The notes under the pieces were generated by a model. It saw only the letters and a list, made by a program, of their open reading frames with translations, ran no database searches and had not been told where the DNA came from. Shown here in pieces: positions 25,126-39,729 of a DNA stretch of 64,000 bases (position 1 is the first letter of the stretch; every line of letters starts with the position of its first letter). This stretch comes from Janthinobacterium sp. CG3 (GTDB lineage: Bacteria; Pseudomonadota; Gammaproteobacteria; Burkholderiales; Burkholderiaceae_D). The translations under genes and the position numbers were made by a program. The stretch lies in the NCBI RefSeq assembly GCF_000344615.1, contig NZ_KB467824.1:4057767-4121766 (forward strand), read 5' to 3'.

Positions 25126-26291
25126 AAGCGAACTGCTGGCACGGCAAGCAAGACGTGCGCGTCGAACAGGTGCCGGACCCGAGCATTCTGAACCCGCGCG
25201 ACGCGATCATCAAAGTCACCTCGACGGCCATCTGCGGCTCGGACTTGCACCTGTATAACGGCGTGGTACCGACGATGGCGCAGGGCGACATCCTCGGCCA
25301 CGAATTCATTGGCGAGGTGGTCGAGCTGGGCGCCGGCGTCGACAACTTGAGCGTGGGCGAGCGTGTGGTGGTGCCCTTTCCCATCGCCTGCGGCCGCTGC
25401 TTTTTTTGCGAACAAAAAATGTTCTCGGTGTGCGAAAACTCCAACCCGAACGCCTACATGGCGGAAAAACTGTGGGGCCACTCGCCGGCCGGCATTTTCG
25501 GCTATTCCCACCTGACCGGCGGCTATGCCGGCGGCCAGGCCGAGTACGTCAGGGTACCGTACGCCGACGTCGGCCCGCTACCCATACCGGCCGGGATGAA
25601 GGACGAACAGGTGTTGTTTCTATCGGACATTCTACCCACCGGTTACATGGCGGCCGAGGCCTGCGACATCGAGCCGGGCGACGTCGTCGCCGTTTGGGGC
25701 TGCGGCCCGGTCGGCCAGTTCGCGATCCAGAGCGCCTACCTGCTCGGCGCCGAACGCGTGATCGGCATCGACCACTACCCCGAACGGCTGCGCATGGCGC
25801 GCGAGCAGTCGGGCGCCGAGACCATCAACTTCGACGAGGTCGACGTGCTCGACGCGCTCAAGCAGATGACGGGCGGACGCGGCCCCAACGCTTGCATCGA
25901 CGCCGTCGGCATGGAGGCGCACGGCGCCGGCGCTGCCTACGCCTACGACCGGGTCAAGCAAGCGGTGCGGCTGGAAACGGACCGCCCGACGGCGCTGCGC
26001 GAGGCGCTGCTGGCGTGCCGCAACGGCGGCGTGGTTTCGGTGCCGGGCGCCTACGGCGGCTTCAGCGACAAAATCCCCTTCGGCGCCGTCATGAACCGTT
26101 CGCTGACCATCAAAACCGGCCAGACCCACGTGCAGCGCTACATGGCGCCGCTGCTGGAGCGGATACAAAAGGGCGAGCTGGACCCGTCGGTCATCATCAC
26201 CCACCACTTGCGGCTCGACGACGCGCCGCACGGCTACGACATCTTCATGAACAAGCAGGAACAATGCATCAAAGTCGTCATGCACCCGTAA
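25122..26291 (+). CDS. Zinc-dependent alcohol/formaldehyde dehydrogenase-like (MDR superfamily)
   Basis: 389 residues. Catalytic zinc ligands: Cys in ICGSDLHLY near residue 39 and His in [10 protein letters not shown] near 61. The structural zinc loop carries four cysteines in [15 protein letters not shown] (residues about 91-105). The NAD(P)-binding motif is [11 protein letters not shown] near 190, followed by [10 protein letters not shown] with an acidic residue that favours NAD+. The length and the insertion with Gly-Tyr-Ser-His-Leu match the glutathione-independent formaldehyde dehydrogenase-like branch of medium-chain dehydrogenases rather than simple ethanol dehydrogenases. The start overlaps the SRPBCC stop by four bases. 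Substrate is inferred only to class level. Confidence 0.9.
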   Translation: MKANCWHGKQDVRVEQVPDPSILNPRDAIIKVTSTAICGSDLHLYNGVVPTMAQGDILGHEFIGEVVELGAGVDNLSVGERVVVPFPIACGRCFFCEQKMFSVCENSNPNAYMAEKLWGHSPAGIFGYSHLTGGYAGGQAEYVRVPYADVGPLPIPAGMKDEQVLFLSDILPTGYMAAEACDIEPGDVVAVWGCGPVGQFAIQSAYLLGAERVIGIDHYPERLRMAREQSGAETINFDEVDVLDALKQMTGGRGPNACIDAVGMEAHGAGAAYAYDRVKQAVRLETDRPTALREALLACRNGGVVSVPGAYGGFSDKIPFGAVMNRSLTIKTGQTHVQRYMAPLLERIQKGELDPSVIITHHLRLDDAPHGYDIFMNKQEQCIKVVMHP

Positions 26292-26298
26292 CGCGTGC

Positions 26299-26341
26299 CG
26301 GCGGGGGGCCGGACCCTTGGGGTCTGCCCCCCGCCGCCTTT
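26299..26341. terminator. Long GC-rich hairpin between convergent genes
   Basis: GGCGGGGGGC (26300-26309) pairs perfectly with GCCCCCCGCC (26326-26335), and the inner bases GGACCC/GGGTCT extend the helix. It sits 8 bases after the dehydrogenase stop and 15 bases from the HDOD stop, so it could end both transcripts, although the T-run is poor (CTTTGGTTT). Confidence 0.6.
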
Positions 26342-26350
26342 GGTTTGAAG

Positions 26351-27190
26351 CTACACCAGCAGCGCCGCGCACATCGACTTGACCTCCTCGTCGGACTCCT
26401 CCAGTATGCTTTTCAGCATCTCGTTATCGATGATGAAACCGATGACCGATTCCGACGGCGTCAGCATCTCCAGCGAACTCGCCTGCAAGGGCGACGCGAC
26501 CGGCGCCAACTGCTTGGCCAGCAACAGGGTGTCCAGCAGGGAATCGGGCGGAATCGCCAACAAGCCGTCGCGCACCCCCTCGACGGCCGCGGCCACAGCA
26601 TCGGGAATCATCAAGCGTTTCATGACCTCGTGTGAAATAACCTCCTCGGCCGACTCCATCCACCGCTCCGGCTTGCCTTGTAGTAGGCCGGGAAACTCGT
26701 CGGCGCGCGACAGCAAATAAAATCCGCCGACCTCGTGTACGATGCCGGCGAACAAAGCGGTATCGGCGTCGATGAAGGTGACGCGGCGCGCGATCACATG
26801 CGCCAACGCCGCCACGTGGGCGGTATGCTCCCACAACTGCTGGGCCATAATGCGCAAATTGGGATCGACGATCTTGCTGCCGAACTGGCGCACCACCATG
26901 GCAGCGACCAATGAATACAGATTGCGGTAGCCGACCCGCAGCACCGCCGCCCGCACGCCGGTAAAGCCGGCTCCGCCACCGCGATTGAATACCGCCGAAT
27001 TCGCCAGCGCCACCGTGCGCGCCGCCAATGCCGGATCGGCCAACACCAGTTTAATCGCCGTATCGATATGGCATTCCGGATCGGCTAGCGCCAGTTGCAA
27101 CTGCAAGGCCGCGTTGACGCTGGTTGGAAATACCAACTCCCCGCGCGTAGCCTGGGCGACAATGATGCCAAATGCTTCTAACCTGGTCAT
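26351..27190 (-). CDS. HDOD domain signalling protein
   Basis: 279 residues from the ATG at 27190 (MTRLEAFGIIV), ten bases behind GGAGG; a TTG two codons upstream is a possible alternative. The HDOD fold is visible: an N-terminal helical part with LADPALAARTVALANSAVFN, the block AVLRVGYRNLYSLVAAMVVRQF, and HTAHVAALAHVIARR followed by DADTALFAGIVHEVGGFYLL, where a His-Glu replaces the His-Asp of HD-type hydrolases, as usual for this non-catalytic family. It has no extra output domain and is about the normal size of stand-alone HDOD proteins. HDOD proteins often act in signalling and motility. It is alone on its strand, ending toward the dehydrogenase gene. Confidence 0.88.
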   Translation of the reverse strand: MTRLEAFGIIVAQATRGELVFPTSVNAALQLQLALADPECHIDTAIKLVLADPALAARTVALANSAVFNRGGGAGFTGVRAAVLRVGYRNLYSLVAAMVVRQFGSKIVDPNLRIMAQQLWEHTAHVAALAHVIARRVTFIDADTALFAGIVHEVGGFYLLSRADEFPGLLQGKPERWMESAEEVISHEVMKRLMIPDAVAAAVEGVRDGLLAIPPDSLLDTLLLAKQLAPVASPLQASSLEMLTPSESVIGFIIDNEMLKSILEESDEEVKSMCAALLV

Positions 27191-27291
27191 TTTCAAATTA
27201 CCTCCGGCCCGCCGCATTGATTCATGGGCTCAGGATACATTAGCGCTGACGCGACCATAACACTATTTGAAGGCGTTTTGATTTTCGACAA

Positions 27292-27924
27292 TTAGAGATG
27301 CATCTTGCCGATTTCAGTTTGAAACGCCCCGCCGCTTTGCTCGATATTCCCCAATTCGATGTCGTCGCCCAAAACATATATTTTAGGTTGCTGCAATACC
27401 TGCGTCAAAAACGGCTGCTCCTCGCGCAGGCGCCGTTTAAAGTCGGCAATCGAATACAGATTGGGATTAATCTTCCGCCTCAACATCCGTTCCCCAGGCG
27501 CAAGGCTAGACAGCAAATCACCATAATTGGTATCGTCGCCTATCAACAACAAATCGATATTACTGCCCGCCGCATCCTGCCCTTTTGCGGTTGCGCCATA
27601 AACAAAAGCGATCCGAATCTGTTTCGACAAGGGTGCCAAGGTTCCATGCAGCACGCCAATCAGGCCGAAGGTCTTTTGCACCAGTCCGCTTAACTCTGGA
27701 TACACCAAACTTTCCTTGTTCGGCCAAAAACGCCGCACATTGCCGATACGCTCGGACGTGATCAAGCCGGAGTCGTGCAAGCGCCGCAACTCGCGCTGGG
27801 CCGACGCGCTGCCCAAACCGGTCAGGCGCATAATCTCGTTCAAGTGGAAGCCCTCGTTGACGCGCACGAAGAGCAGCCCGAGGAGTTTTTGCTGTGCTGG
27901 AGTGAAGAGGGCTTGGGCAATCAT
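27292..27924 (-). CDS. HTH plus nucleotidyltransferase-fold protein with altered catalytic motif
   Basis: 210 residues. Residues 1-75 form a winged helix-turn-helix (LFTPAQQKLLGLLFVRVNEG, then HLNEIMRLTGLGSASAQREL, RLHDSGLITSERIGN). Residues about 95-180 have the MNT-type nucleotidyltransferase layout, with the motif YGATAKGQDAAGSNIDLLLIGD. As I recall, relatives read YGSxAKGxxxxxSDIDLxVI; here the serine of GS is alanine and the first aspartate of DxD is asparagine, so catalysis is doubtful. Some relatives pair with a HEPN-type partner, but none is present on either side. Base composition is lower in GC than its neighbours. The start ATG lies just 7 bases after a candidate -10 box, suggesting a leaderless transcript. 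Confidence 0.75.
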   Translation of the reverse strand: MIAQALFTPAQQKLLGLLFVRVNEGFHLNEIMRLTGLGSASAQRELRRLHDSGLITSERIGNVRRFWPNKESLVYPELSGLVQKTFGLIGVLHGTLAPLSKQIRIAFVYGATAKGQDAAGSNIDLLLIGDDTNYGDLLSSLAPGERMLRRKINPNLYSIADFKRRLREEQPFLTQVLQQPKIYVLGDDIELGNIEQSGGAFQTEIGKMHL

Positions 27925-27931
27925 GAACCAA

Positions 27932-27952
27932 ATCTTAGCACAGTTATGCCAA
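27932..27952 (-). promoter_or_regulatory. Candidate -10 box and operator of the HTH-nucleotidyltransferase gene
   Basis: On the minus strand TAAGAT (27932-27937) lies seven bases before the ATG, which would place the transcription start at or next to the start codon. TTAGCA (27935-27940) and TGCCAA (27947-27952) form a 5-of-6 inverted repeat overlapping it, a possible autoregulatory site. No clear -35 was found. Confidence 0.35.
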
Positions 27953-28431
27953 ATATTGACTTACACGCCACGTCCCAACAGGGCGTGGAAACCACACCTT
28001 CCAGCCGATCGTGGCAGCGTAGGTCATCACCATGCCGGAGATCGCCGAACCCCGTAAGGAGGCGGGCGTTGATTCAACAACGTTAAAGAAGGATCAGCAA
28101 CAACATATAGATGTGGCGAATATTTTCGTGCGTTAAGCAGAAATATGGAAACCATACTCAAGTAAAGCTTCCGCTATATAATCTAGTAAGTCTTGTTTAT
28201 TCGCGAAAATCCTATCCTACCTGCCGAATAGAACCTAATGGCTTTAAGGATCGCAGTTCGATTCTGATATTCTTACATTAGCGGGCCGTCGACTTTAAAC
28301 ATCAACCCAAGGCAAAGAGCCAAGGTCCGAATTTATGCTTTACCTCCGATATTACGCCGTGGGTTTTAATGATTCCGCCGCCGAAGCCGCGTGATTTAAG
28401 GTCCACGATTCCAAAATATCTTCAGGCATAA
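27953..28431. other. Anonymous lower-GC stretch between the HTH-nucleotidyltransferase gene and rpoC
   Basis: This gene-free stretch of about 480 bases is noticeably richer in A/T than the rest of the window (for example TATATAATCTAGTAAG at about 28173-28188). The only frame with an ATG worth noting is 28032-28136 (34 codons, with GGAGG internal rather than upstream), which I do not consider a gene. No tRNA, inverted terminal repeats or recognised protein remnant was found. It may be a remnant of transferred DNA. Confidence 0.4.
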
Positions 28432-28470
28432 AAAAACGGCACCAAGGATTACTCCCTGGTGCCGTTTTCT
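28432..28470 (-). terminator. Rho-independent terminator of the rpoBC operon
   Basis: AACGGCACCAAGG and CCCTGGTGCCGTT form a long stem; on the minus strand it is followed by TTTTTTT. It starts about 20 bases after the rpoC stop codon. Confidence 0.9.
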
Positions 28471-28487
28471 ATGCGATTAAAGCTGGA

Positions 28488-31400
28488 TTACGCTTCGCCG
28501 CCATGTTGTTGCTCTTCGATGTCCTGCAGGGCTTCCGCCGCTTCGCCGGCCATTGCAGCCTTCTCGGCGAGCAACAGCGCATTGCGCTCTTCGACTTCCC
28601 ACGCTTCTTTTTCCTTGCGGGCGCGATGGAAGGCCAGACCGGTACCGCCTGGTATCAGGCGGCCGACGATGACGTTTTCCTTCAGGCCGCGCAGACCGTC
28701 GCGCTTGCCCATGATCGCAGCTTCCGTCAGCACGCGGGTGGTTTCCTGGAACGATGCGGCCGAGATGAACGAATCGGTCGACAACGATGCCTTGGTAATA
28801 CCCAGCAGTACGTTTTCGTAGGTTGCGGCGATCTTGTTGCCGGCGTTCATACGGTCGTTTTCGTCCAGCAGTTCCGAACGCTCAACCTGCTCGCCAACGA
28901 TGTAGTTGGTGTCGCCGGCGTTGACGATCTGAACGCGACGCAGCATCTGACGCACGATCACTTCGATGTGCTTGTCATTGATCTTCACGCCCTGCAGACG
29001 ATACACGTCCTGCACTTCGTCGACGATGTAACGCGCCAACGCTTCGATACCCAGCAGGCGCAGGATGTCTTGCGGATCGGCCGGGCCGTCCACGATCATC
29101 TCGCCCTTGTTCACGACTTGGCCGTCATGCACCAGCACTTGTTTGTCCTTGGTAATCAAGAACTCATGCTTGTTGCCGTCCATGTCCGTGATTTCCAGAC
29201 GCTGCTTACCCTTGGTTTCTTTACCGAACGCAACCGTACCCGTGACTTCCGCCAGCATACCGGCGTCTTTCGGCGAACGCGCCTCGAACAGCTCGGCAAC
29301 CCGCGGCAGACCCCCGGTAATATCGCGCGTCTTCTGCGATTCGGTAGGGATACGCGCCAGCACTTCACCGACCGACACCGCCTGGCCGTCTTTGACCATG
29401 ATCAGCGCGCCGACTTGGAAGCCGATCGCCACCGAGTGTTCGGTGCCGGCGATCTTCACTTCTTCGCCCGCTTCGTTCAACAGTTTGACCTGTGGACGCA
29501 GCGTTTTGGTCAGGGAACCGCGACGTTTCGCATCGATCGCGACCAAAGTCGACAGACCGGTGACTTCGTCGACCTGACGGGCCACGGTGACGCCTTCTTC
29601 CACATTCTCGAAGCGCACCAGACCGGCGTACTCGGTAATGATAGGACGGGTCAGCGGATCCCATGTTGCCAGGGCGGTGCCGGCCTTGATGACCATGCCG
29701 TCCTTGACGATCAGGGTCGCGCCGTACGGCACTTTATGACGCTCGCGCTCACGACCGTGGTCGTCGGTAATCAGCACTTCGCCCGAACGGGAAATGACGA
29801 TTTGCGCGCCCTTGCCGTTGGTGACGTAACGCATGGTTGCCGTGAAGCGGATGGTACCGTTCGATTTCGCTTCCACCGACGATGCCACCGCCGCACGCGA
29901 CGCCGCACCACCAATGTGGAAGGTACGCATGGTCAGCTGGGTACCCGGCTCACCAATCGACTGCGCCGCCACCACACCGACGGCTTCGCCGGCGTTGACC
30001 ATCGAGCCGCGGCCAAGGTCGCGGCCGTAGCACATTGCGCACAAGCCGAAGCGGGTGTCGCAAGTGAGCGGGGTGCGGACTTTGACTTCGTCGATCGACA
30101 GGCGTTCGATTTCCTCGACCATGTCTTCGTCCAGCAGCGAGCCGGCTTCGTACAGGGTTTCCTGGGTTTCAGGATGGACGACATCGTGCACGGTAACGCG
30201 GCCCAGGATACGGTCGCGCAGCGCTTCGATGACTTCACCACCTTCAACCAGCGCCTTCATCAGCGCGCCGTTCATGGTGCCGCAATCGTCTTCGATTACC
30301 ACCAAATCTTGCGTCACGTCGACCAGACGACGGGTCAGGTAACCCGAGTTCGCGGTTTTCAGCGCGGTATCGGCCAGACCTTTACGCGCACCGTGGGTCG
30401 AAATGAAGTACTGCAAAACGTTCAGACCTTCGCGGAAGTTCGCGGTAATCGGCGTTTCGATAATCGAGCCATCCGGTTTCGCCATCAGACCACGCATACC
30501 GGCCAACTGGCGAATCTGGGCTGCGGAACCGCGCGCGCCGGAGTCGGCCATCATGTAAATGGCGTTGAACGATTCCTGCGTCGACTTGGTGCCGTCGCGG
30601 CGGATCACGTCTTCGACTTTGAGCTGGTCCATCATGGCCTTGCCGACTTCGTCCGAGGTTTTGCCCCAGATATCGACGACCTTGTTGTAACGCTCGCCGG
30701 CGGTGACCAGACCGGACGCGTATTGCTGTTCGATCTGTTTGACTTCTTGTTCGGCGGCCGCGATCAGCGTGACTTTTTGCGGCGGTACCAGCATGTCGTC
30801 AACGCAGATCGAGATACCGGCGCGGGTTGCCAGGCGGAAGCCCGACTGCATCAGTTTGTCGGCAAACACCACCGTCGCGCGCAGACCGCACTTACGGAAG
30901 GATGTGTTGATCAGCTTGGAAATTTCTTTCTTTTTCAGCGCGCGGTTCAGCACCGAGAAAGGCAGGCCCTTCGGCAGGATTTCCGACAGGATGGCGCGGC
31001 CGATGGTCGTCTCGTAGCGGGTGATCGTTTTCACGAACTCGCCCGTTTCGGCGTCCTTCGGGTACTCGGTGATACGCACGGTCACGCGGGTCGTCAGTTC
31101 GACTTCCTTGTTGTCGTAGGCGCGGATCACTTCGGACACGTCGGGGAACATCATCCCTTCGTTCTTCGCGTTGATCGCTTCGCGGGTCGCGTAGTACAGA
31201 CCCAACACGATATCCTGCGAAGGCACGATCGACGGTTCGCCGTTCGACGGGAACAGAATGTTGTTCGACGCCAGCATCAGCGTACGCGCTTCCATCTGCG
31301 CTTCGATCGACAGTGGAACGTGGACCGCCATTTGATCGCCGTCGAAGTCGGCGTTGAACGCGGCGCAGACCAGCGGATGCAACTGGATCGCCTTGCCTTC

Positions 31401-32726
31401 AATCAGCACCGGCTCGAACGCCTGGATACCCAGGCGATGCAAGGTTGGCGCGCGGTTCAACATGATCGGATGTTCGCGGATCACGTCTTCCAGGATGTCC
31501 CAGACCACCGGTTCCTGGATCTCGACGAGCTTCTTGGCGGCCTTGATCGTGGTCGCCAGGCCCATCAGTTCAAGCTTGTTGAAAATGAACGGTTTGAACA
31601 GTTCCAAGGCCATCAGTTTCGGCAAGCCGCACTGGTGCAGTTTCAATTGCGGACCCACGACGATGACGGAACGACCCGAGTAATCGACGCGTTTACCCAA
31701 CAAGTTCTGACGGAAACGGCCGCCCTTACCCTTGATCATTTCAGCCAGCGATTTCAGCGGACGCTTGTTGGCGCCGGTCATCGCTTTGCCGCGACGGCCG
31801 TTGTCCAGCAGCGAATCGACCGCTTCTTGCAGCATGCGCTTTTCGTTGCGCGTGATGATCTCTGGAGCGCGCAGCTCCATCAGGCGTTTCAGGCGGTTGT
31901 TGCGGTTGATGACGCGGCGATACAGGTCGTTCAGGTCGGAGGTCGCGAAGCGGCCGCCGTCCAGCGGTACCAGCGGACGCAGTTCGGGCGGCAGCACCGG
32001 CAGCACTTCCATGATCATCCAGTCCGGCTTGATGCCCGAACGCTGGAACGCTTCCAAGACCTTCAGGCGCTTGGCGTATTTCTTAATCTTCGCTTCGGAC
32101 TTCGATTCCTTCAGTTCCACGCGCAGGGTTTCGGCATCGCGGTGGATGTCGATCGAGCGCAGCAGTTCACGGATACCTTCGGCGCCCATGAAGGCGGTGA
32201 AGTCGTCGCCGTACTCTTCGTACTTGGCGGCGTAGTCGTCTTCCGACATGATCTGGCATTTTTTCAGCGGGGTCATGCCGGGATCGGTCACGACGTACGC
32301 TTCAAAGTACAACACGCGTTCGATGTCCCGCAGCGTCATGTCCAGCACCATACCCAGGCGCGACGGCAGCGACTTCAGGAACCAGATGTGGGCGGTCGGC
32401 GAGGCCAGCTCGATGTGGCCCATGCGCTCGCGGCGCACTTTCGCCAGCGTCACTTCGACGCCGCATTTTTCGCAGATCACGCCGCGGTGTTTCAGGCGCT
32501 TGTACTTGCCGCACAGGCACTCATAGTCCTTGATAGGACCAAAAATCTTGGCGCAGAACAGGCCGTCGCGCTCAGGCTTGAAGGTGCGGTAGTTGATGGT
32601 TTCCGGCTTTTTTACTTCGCCGTAGGACCACGAACGGATTTTCTCGGGCGACGCCAGACCAATTTTGATCGCGTCGAACGTTTCGTTTTGCTGAACTTGC
32701 TTGAATAGATCGAGCAGTGCTTTCAT
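28488..32726 (-). CDS. rpoC: DNA-directed RNA polymerase subunit beta'
   Basis: 1412 residues, the normal length for betaproteobacteria. Beta' forms the catalytic core of RNA polymerase with beta. The active-site Mg2+ motif NADFDGDQM is present in full, as is the N-terminal zinc-binding cysteine set ([13 protein letters not shown] with CEKCG) near residue 70, and the second zinc site around residues 810-890 ([17 protein letters not shown]). The trigger-loop region ([16 protein letters not shown]) is intact. GGAG lies six bases before the ATG. It is separated from rpoB by 105 bases that can form a GC hairpin (GCCCGGC/GCCGGGC, 32770-32794), and is followed by a strong terminator. Confidence 0.99.
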   Translation of the reverse strand: MKALLDLFKQVQQNETFDAIKIGLASPEKIRSWSYGEVKKPETINYRTFKPERDGLFCAKIFGPIKDYECLCGKYKRLKHRGVICEKCGVEVTLAKVRRERMGHIELASPTAHIWFLKSLPSRLGMVLDMTLRDIERVLYFEAYVVTDPGMTPLKKCQIMSEDDYAAKYEEYGDDFTAFMGAEGIRELLRSIDIHRDAETLRVELKESKSEAKIKKYAKRLKVLEAFQRSGIKPDWMIMEVLPVLPPELRPLVPLDGGRFATSDLNDLYRRVINRNNRLKRLMELRAPEIITRNEKRMLQEAVDSLLDNGRRGKAMTGANKRPLKSLAEMIKGKGGRFRQNLLGKRVDYSGRSVIVVGPQLKLHQCGLPKLMALELFKPFIFNKLELMGLATTIKAAKKLVEIQEPVVWDILEDVIREHPIMLNRAPTLHRLGIQAFEPVLIEGKAIQLHPLVCAAFNADFDGDQMAVHVPLSIEAQMEARTLMLASNNILFPSNGEPSIVPSQDIVLGLYYATREAINAKNEGMMFPDVSEVIRAYDNKEVELTTRVTVRITEYPKDAETGEFVKTITRYETTIGRAILSEILPKGLPFSVLNRALKKKEISKLINTSFRKCGLRATVVFADKLMQSGFRLATRAGISICVDDMLVPPQKVTLIAAAEQEVKQIEQQYASGLVTAGERYNKVVDIWGKTSDEVGKAMMDQLKVEDVIRRDGTKSTQESFNAIYMMADSGARGSAAQIRQLAGMRGLMAKPDGSIIETPITANFREGLNVLQYFISTHGARKGLADTALKTANSGYLTRRLVDVTQDLVVIEDDCGTMNGALMKALVEGGEVIEALRDRILGRVTVHDVVHPETQETLYEAGSLLDEDMVEEIERLSIDEVKVRTPLTCDTRFGLCAMCYGRDLGRGSMVNAGEAVGVVAAQSIGEPGTQLTMRTFHIGGAASRAAVASSVEAKSNGTIRFTATMRYVTNGKGAQIVISRSGEVLITDDHGRERERHKVPYGATLIVKDGMVIKAGTALATWDPLTRPIITEYAGLVRFENVEEGVTVARQVDEVTGLSTLVAIDAKRRGSLTKTLRPQVKLLNEAGEEVKIAGTEHSVAIGFQVGALIMVKDGQAVSVGEVLARIPTESQKTRDITGGLPRVAELFEARSPKDAGMLAEVTGTVAFGKETKGKQRLEITDMDGNKHEFLITKDKQVLVHDGQVVNKGEMIVDGPADPQDILRLLGIEALARYIVDEVQDVYRLQGVKINDKHIEVIVRQMLRRVQIVNAGDTNYIVGEQVERSELLDENDRMNAGNKIAATYENVLLGITKASLSTDSFISAASFQETTRVLTEAAIMGKRDGLRGLKENVIVGRLIPGGTGLAFHRARKEKEAWEVEERNALLLAEKAAMAGEAAEALQDIEEQQHGGEA

Positions 32727-32831
32727 GTATCACTCCAGGTGATTAAATTTCATTTCTGAGACGAAGTTGCCCGGCGAGGTTTCCCTGCCGGGCGGCTCCA
32801 TCACAAACCAATAGTCGAGGGTTTCTCGTTA

Positions 32832-36944
<4,113 letters not shown>

Positions 36945-37176
36945 TCCGTGAGTGACAGAAAGGATAGAAAATTCAGGTTTTGCAAGTGCTCAGAAGCAAC
37001 ATCGCGGCTGCGTGTGACACAGACGAAACCTCAAGGCTCTACTTTCCGGCTTGAATCGAAACAACATGACGAATACAAATACGACAAAGACGACAAAGGA
37101 GCCAAAGCCGGGTTTTTCCCTTTAACAGGAAAACCACAGACTTTGACTCGGGCGCGAACTGCCGCCGGTAATACTA

Positions 37177-37548
37177 TTACTTGATCGAAGCGGTTGCGCC
37201 GGCTTCTACCAGTTTCTTCTGTGCTGCTTCAGCGTCAGCTTTCGACACTGCTTCTTTCACAGTTTTTGGTGCGCCATCGACCAGGTCTTTAGCTTCTTTC
37301 AAGCCCAGGCCGGTGATTTCGCGAACTGCTTTAATGACGCCAACTTTGTTAGCGCCGAAGCTGTCCAGGATGACGTTGAATTCGGTCTGCTCTTCAACAA
37401 CGGCCGCTGGGCCAGCTGCTGGGCCGCCCGACGACATTGCTGCTGCCGACACGCCGAATTTTTCTTCGAATGCTTTAACCAGGTCGTTCAGGTCCATTAC
37501 GGACATGGCGCTAACTGCTTCCAGGATATCGTCTTTGCTAATTGCCAT
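37177..37548 (-). CDS. rplL: 50S ribosomal protein L7/L12
   Basis: 123 residues. It forms the mobile stalk of the large subunit that recruits translation factors. The N-terminal dimerisation helix region ([20 protein letters not shown]), the Ala/Gly-rich hinge and the C-terminal factor-binding domain ([20 protein letters not shown]) are intact. A GGAG site lies seven bases before the ATG. It follows rplJ after 69 bases. Confidence 0.98.
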   Translation of the reverse strand: MAISKDDILEAVSAMSVMDLNDLVKAFEEKFGVSAAAMSSGGPAAGPAAVVEEQTEFNVILDSFGANKVGVIKAVREITGLGLKEAKDLVDGAPKTVKEAVSKADAEAAQKKLVEAGATASIK

Positions 37549-37617
37549 TTTGAAACTCCTAAATTTATTACGTAAGTTACATCAGATTGGTACTGCGAGA
37601 AAAAAGCGTCGAGGCAA

Positions 37618-38163
37618 TTAAGCTTCGACTGGCGCTTCTTCCGCTGCGGCTGCTTCAACGGCAGGGGCGGCGGATTCAGCATCTTTTTTCGCTGCCAGGG
37701 CAGCCAGACCACGTGCAAAGCCCGACACCGGAGCCAGCATAACGCCCAACAACTGCGCGATGAGGACTTCACGGCTAGGAATGCTAGCCAACGCTACGAC
37801 AGCCGCTTTATCAAGCGGTTTGCCGGCGAAGTTACCTGCCGTGATGACCAGTTTGTCGTTGGTTTTAGCGAAGTCAGCGATGACTTTGGCTGCTGCAACG
37901 GCGTCTTCCGAGATCGAGTAGATCAACGGACCGGTCATGGAATCGGCGAGGCTAGCGAACGCGGTGCCTTCGACGGCGCGACGAGCCAATGTGTTTTTCA
38001 ACACACGCAGGTATACGCCTTGGGCACGCGCTTTAGCACGCAGTTGCGTCAAGTGACCAACCTGGATGCCACGATATTCGGCCACGACGATAGTTTGCGC
38101 TGCTGCTACTTGCGCGGAAACTTCGGCGACTACGGCCTTTTTGTCATTCAGATTGAGACTCAC
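37618..38163 (-). CDS. rplJ: 50S ribosomal protein L10
   Basis: 181 residues starting at the GTG at 38163 ([15 protein letters not shown]). The start is fixed by a perfect AAGGAGG four to five bases upstream; a longer in-frame reading beginning upstream would overlap the leader RNA. L10 anchors the L7/L12 dimers to the ribosome and, with them, represses its own mRNA by binding the leader described at 38210-38400. The C-terminus ends in an Ala/Glu-rich tail, normal for the family. Confidence 0.97.
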   Translation of the reverse strand: MSLNLNDKKAVVAEVSAQVAAAQTIVVAEYRGIQVGHLTQLRAKARAQGVYLRVLKNTLARRAVEGTAFASLADSMTGPLIYSISEDAVAAAKVIADFAKTNDKLVITAGNFAGKPLDKAAVVALASIPSREVLIAQLLGVMLAPVSGFARGLAALAAKKDAESAAPAVEAAAAEEAPVEA

Positions 38164-38209
38164 GGTCAACCTCCTTAAATGATGTTCGGCAATCACAACC
38201 GAGTGGTTG

Positions 38210-38400
38210 AGCGCCTCGCATCGGTTCGAACACGGCGTCCGAAGTTAAGAAGTTCAAAAACTGAGCGGTTACATTCACGCAGCATGAGGACTACAAAACT
38301 TGTTCGGGTACACCATCTGCGTTGGGCGCCCCCGCTTGCGCGGCGGCGATTAACCTCATGCACGTGTTGTCACACTTGGCCCAACGGTCTTTGATTGTCT
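38210..38400 (-). promoter_or_regulatory. L10 leader (autoregulatory binding site for L10-(L12)4)
   Basis: Within the 321-base gap between rplA and rplJ. Read on the minus strand, AAAGACCGTTGGGCC (at about 38378-38392) pairs through CGTTGGGC with GCCCAACG (38320-38327), which is followed by CAGATGGTGTACCCGAACA. This is the conserved kink-turn-like core of the L10 leader in proteobacteria. It lets L10 shut off translation of rplJL. The rest of the gap contains a hairpin CCGGCCGTATC...GATACGGCCGG just after rplA (38443-38469) without a T-run, perhaps a processing or attenuation element. Confidence 0.8.
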
Positions 38401-38484
38401 GGCACCCATATGCAAAACATATCGATACCAGCCCAAAGATTCGCCGGCCGTATCACAGGGATACGGCCGGACTTGATTTTTTAC

Positions 38485-39180
38485 TTAAGCAGCCAGGCTA
38501 GCCTGGTCGACACGGACGCCAGCGCCCATGGTCGACGACAGCGAGACCTTGCGCAGGTAAACACCCTTGCTCGATGCTGGCTTGGCTTTGTTCAGCGCTT
38601 CGATCAGTGCGACCAAGTTCGATTTCAGGTCCGCATCAGCGAACGACTTGCGGCCGATCGTTGCGTGGATGATACCGGATTTGTCGGTACGGTATTGGAC
38701 TTGACCGGCTTTCGCGTTTTTCACGGCGGTAGCGACGTCAGGAGTAACAGTACCAACCTTCGGGTTAGGCATCAGGCCGCGTGGGCCCAGGATCTGACCC
38801 AGGGTACCGACGATACGCATGGTGTCTGGCGAAGCGATGACGATATCGAAAGGCATGTTACCGGCTTTGATCGATTCGGCCAGGTCTTCCATACCAACGA
38901 TGTCGGCGCCGGCGGCTTTAGCCTGCTCGGCTTTTTCGCCGGTTGCGAACACGGCAACGCGAACCGATTTGCCGGTGCCAGCTGGCAGCACGACGGAACC
39001 GCGGACGACTTGGTCCGATTTCTTCGGATCCACACCCAGTTGTACCGATACGTCGATCGATTCATTGAACTTGGCGGTAGCGCACTCTTTGATCAGAGCG
39101 ACGGCGCTGTCGAACTCGTAAGCCTTGGTGCGGTCGACTTTGGCTTTGAAAGCCTTGATACGTTTGGATAACTTAGCCAT
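38485..39180 (-). CDS. rplA: 50S ribosomal protein L1
   Basis: 231 residues, normal length. L1 forms the stalk at the tRNA exit site and in many bacteria represses the L11 operon. Typical segments: [38 protein letters not shown] and the family signature [19 protein letters not shown]. The ATG overlaps the stop of rplK (TAATG), so L11 and L1 are translationally coupled. Confidence 0.99.
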   Translation of the reverse strand: MAKLSKRIKAFKAKVDRTKAYEFDSAVALIKECATAKFNESIDVSVQLGVDPKKSDQVVRGSVVLPAGTGKSVRVAVFATGEKAEQAKAAGADIVGMEDLAESIKAGNMPFDIVIASPDTMRIVGTLGQILGPRGLMPNPKVGTVTPDVATAVKNAKAGQVQYRTDKSGIIHATIGRKSFADADLKSNLVALIEALNKAKPASSKGVYLRKVSLSSTMGAGVRVDQASLAA

Positions 39181-39611
39181 TACACACCCTCTACCGTGAT
39201 GCCCATCGAACGCGCGGAACCGGCGATGGTGCGCACTGCGGCATCCATGTCGGCAGCGGTCAGATCCGGCGATTTCAATTTAGCGATTTCTTCAGCTTGT
39301 GCGCGGGTCAACTTACCGACTTTGTCGGTATGTGGCTTCGGCGAACCTTTGGTGATCGCTGCAGCTTTTTTGATCAGGTACGTTGCAGGAGGCGTCTTCA
39401 TCACGAAGGTGAAGGACTTGTCTGCGAACGCGGTGATCACGACTGGGATTGGCATGCCTGGCTCAACGCCTTGGGTCTGCGCGTTGAACGCTTTGCAGAA
39501 TTCCATGATGTTCAGACCGCGCTGACCCAGTGCTGGACCGATTGGTGGGGATGGGTTTGCTTTACCAGCTGGAACTTGCAGCTTGATAAAACCAATGATT
39601 TTCTTTGCCAT
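39180..39611 (-). CDS. rplK: 50S ribosomal protein L11
   Basis: 143 residues. L11 binds the GTPase-associated region of 23S rRNA and is needed for RelA-dependent stringent response. The N-terminal [20 protein letters not shown] with its proline-rich turn (thiostrepton-binding side) and the C-terminal RNA-binding domain ending [13 protein letters not shown] are intact. Shine-Dalgarno GGAG lies before the ATG. Its stop codon overlaps the start of rplA. Confidence 0.99.
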   Translation of the reverse strand: MAKKIIGFIKLQVPAGKANPSPPIGPALGQRGLNIMEFCKAFNAQTQGVEPGMPIPVVITAFADKSFTFVMKTPPATYLIKKAAAITKGSPKPHTDKVGKLTRAQAEEIAKLKSPDLTAADMDAAVRTIAGSARSMGITVEGV

Positions 39612-39641
39612 GATGGCTCCTATCTTGGATTGAGTAGTAGC

Positions 39642-39668
39642 GCCCCGCCGATGTTGCCCTGGCGGGGC
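39642..39668 (-). other. GC-rich hairpin between nusG and rplK
   Basis: GCCCCGCC (39642-39649) and GGCGGGGC (39661-39668) form an 8-bp stem with an 11-base loop in the 118-base space between nusG and rplK. There is no following T-run, so it is more likely a processing or L1/L11 regulatory element than a terminator. No promoter was recognised. Confidence 0.4.
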
Positions 39669-39729
39669 TCCTCTGACCGGATTTCGCGGAACCTTGCGAC
39701 GCTCCGGATGGGCGCTTGCCGCACACTAC

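Noticed and set aside
28032..28136. A 34-codon frame in the anonymous stretch ahead of rpoC
   Set aside because: Too short, no ribosome binding site, no recognisable sequence.
37111..37135. Hairpin GGTTTTCC...GGGAAAAACC between rplL and rpoB as a terminator
   Set aside because: Stem is short and no T-run follows; rpoB must be read from upstream, so at most it attenuates or is a processing site.
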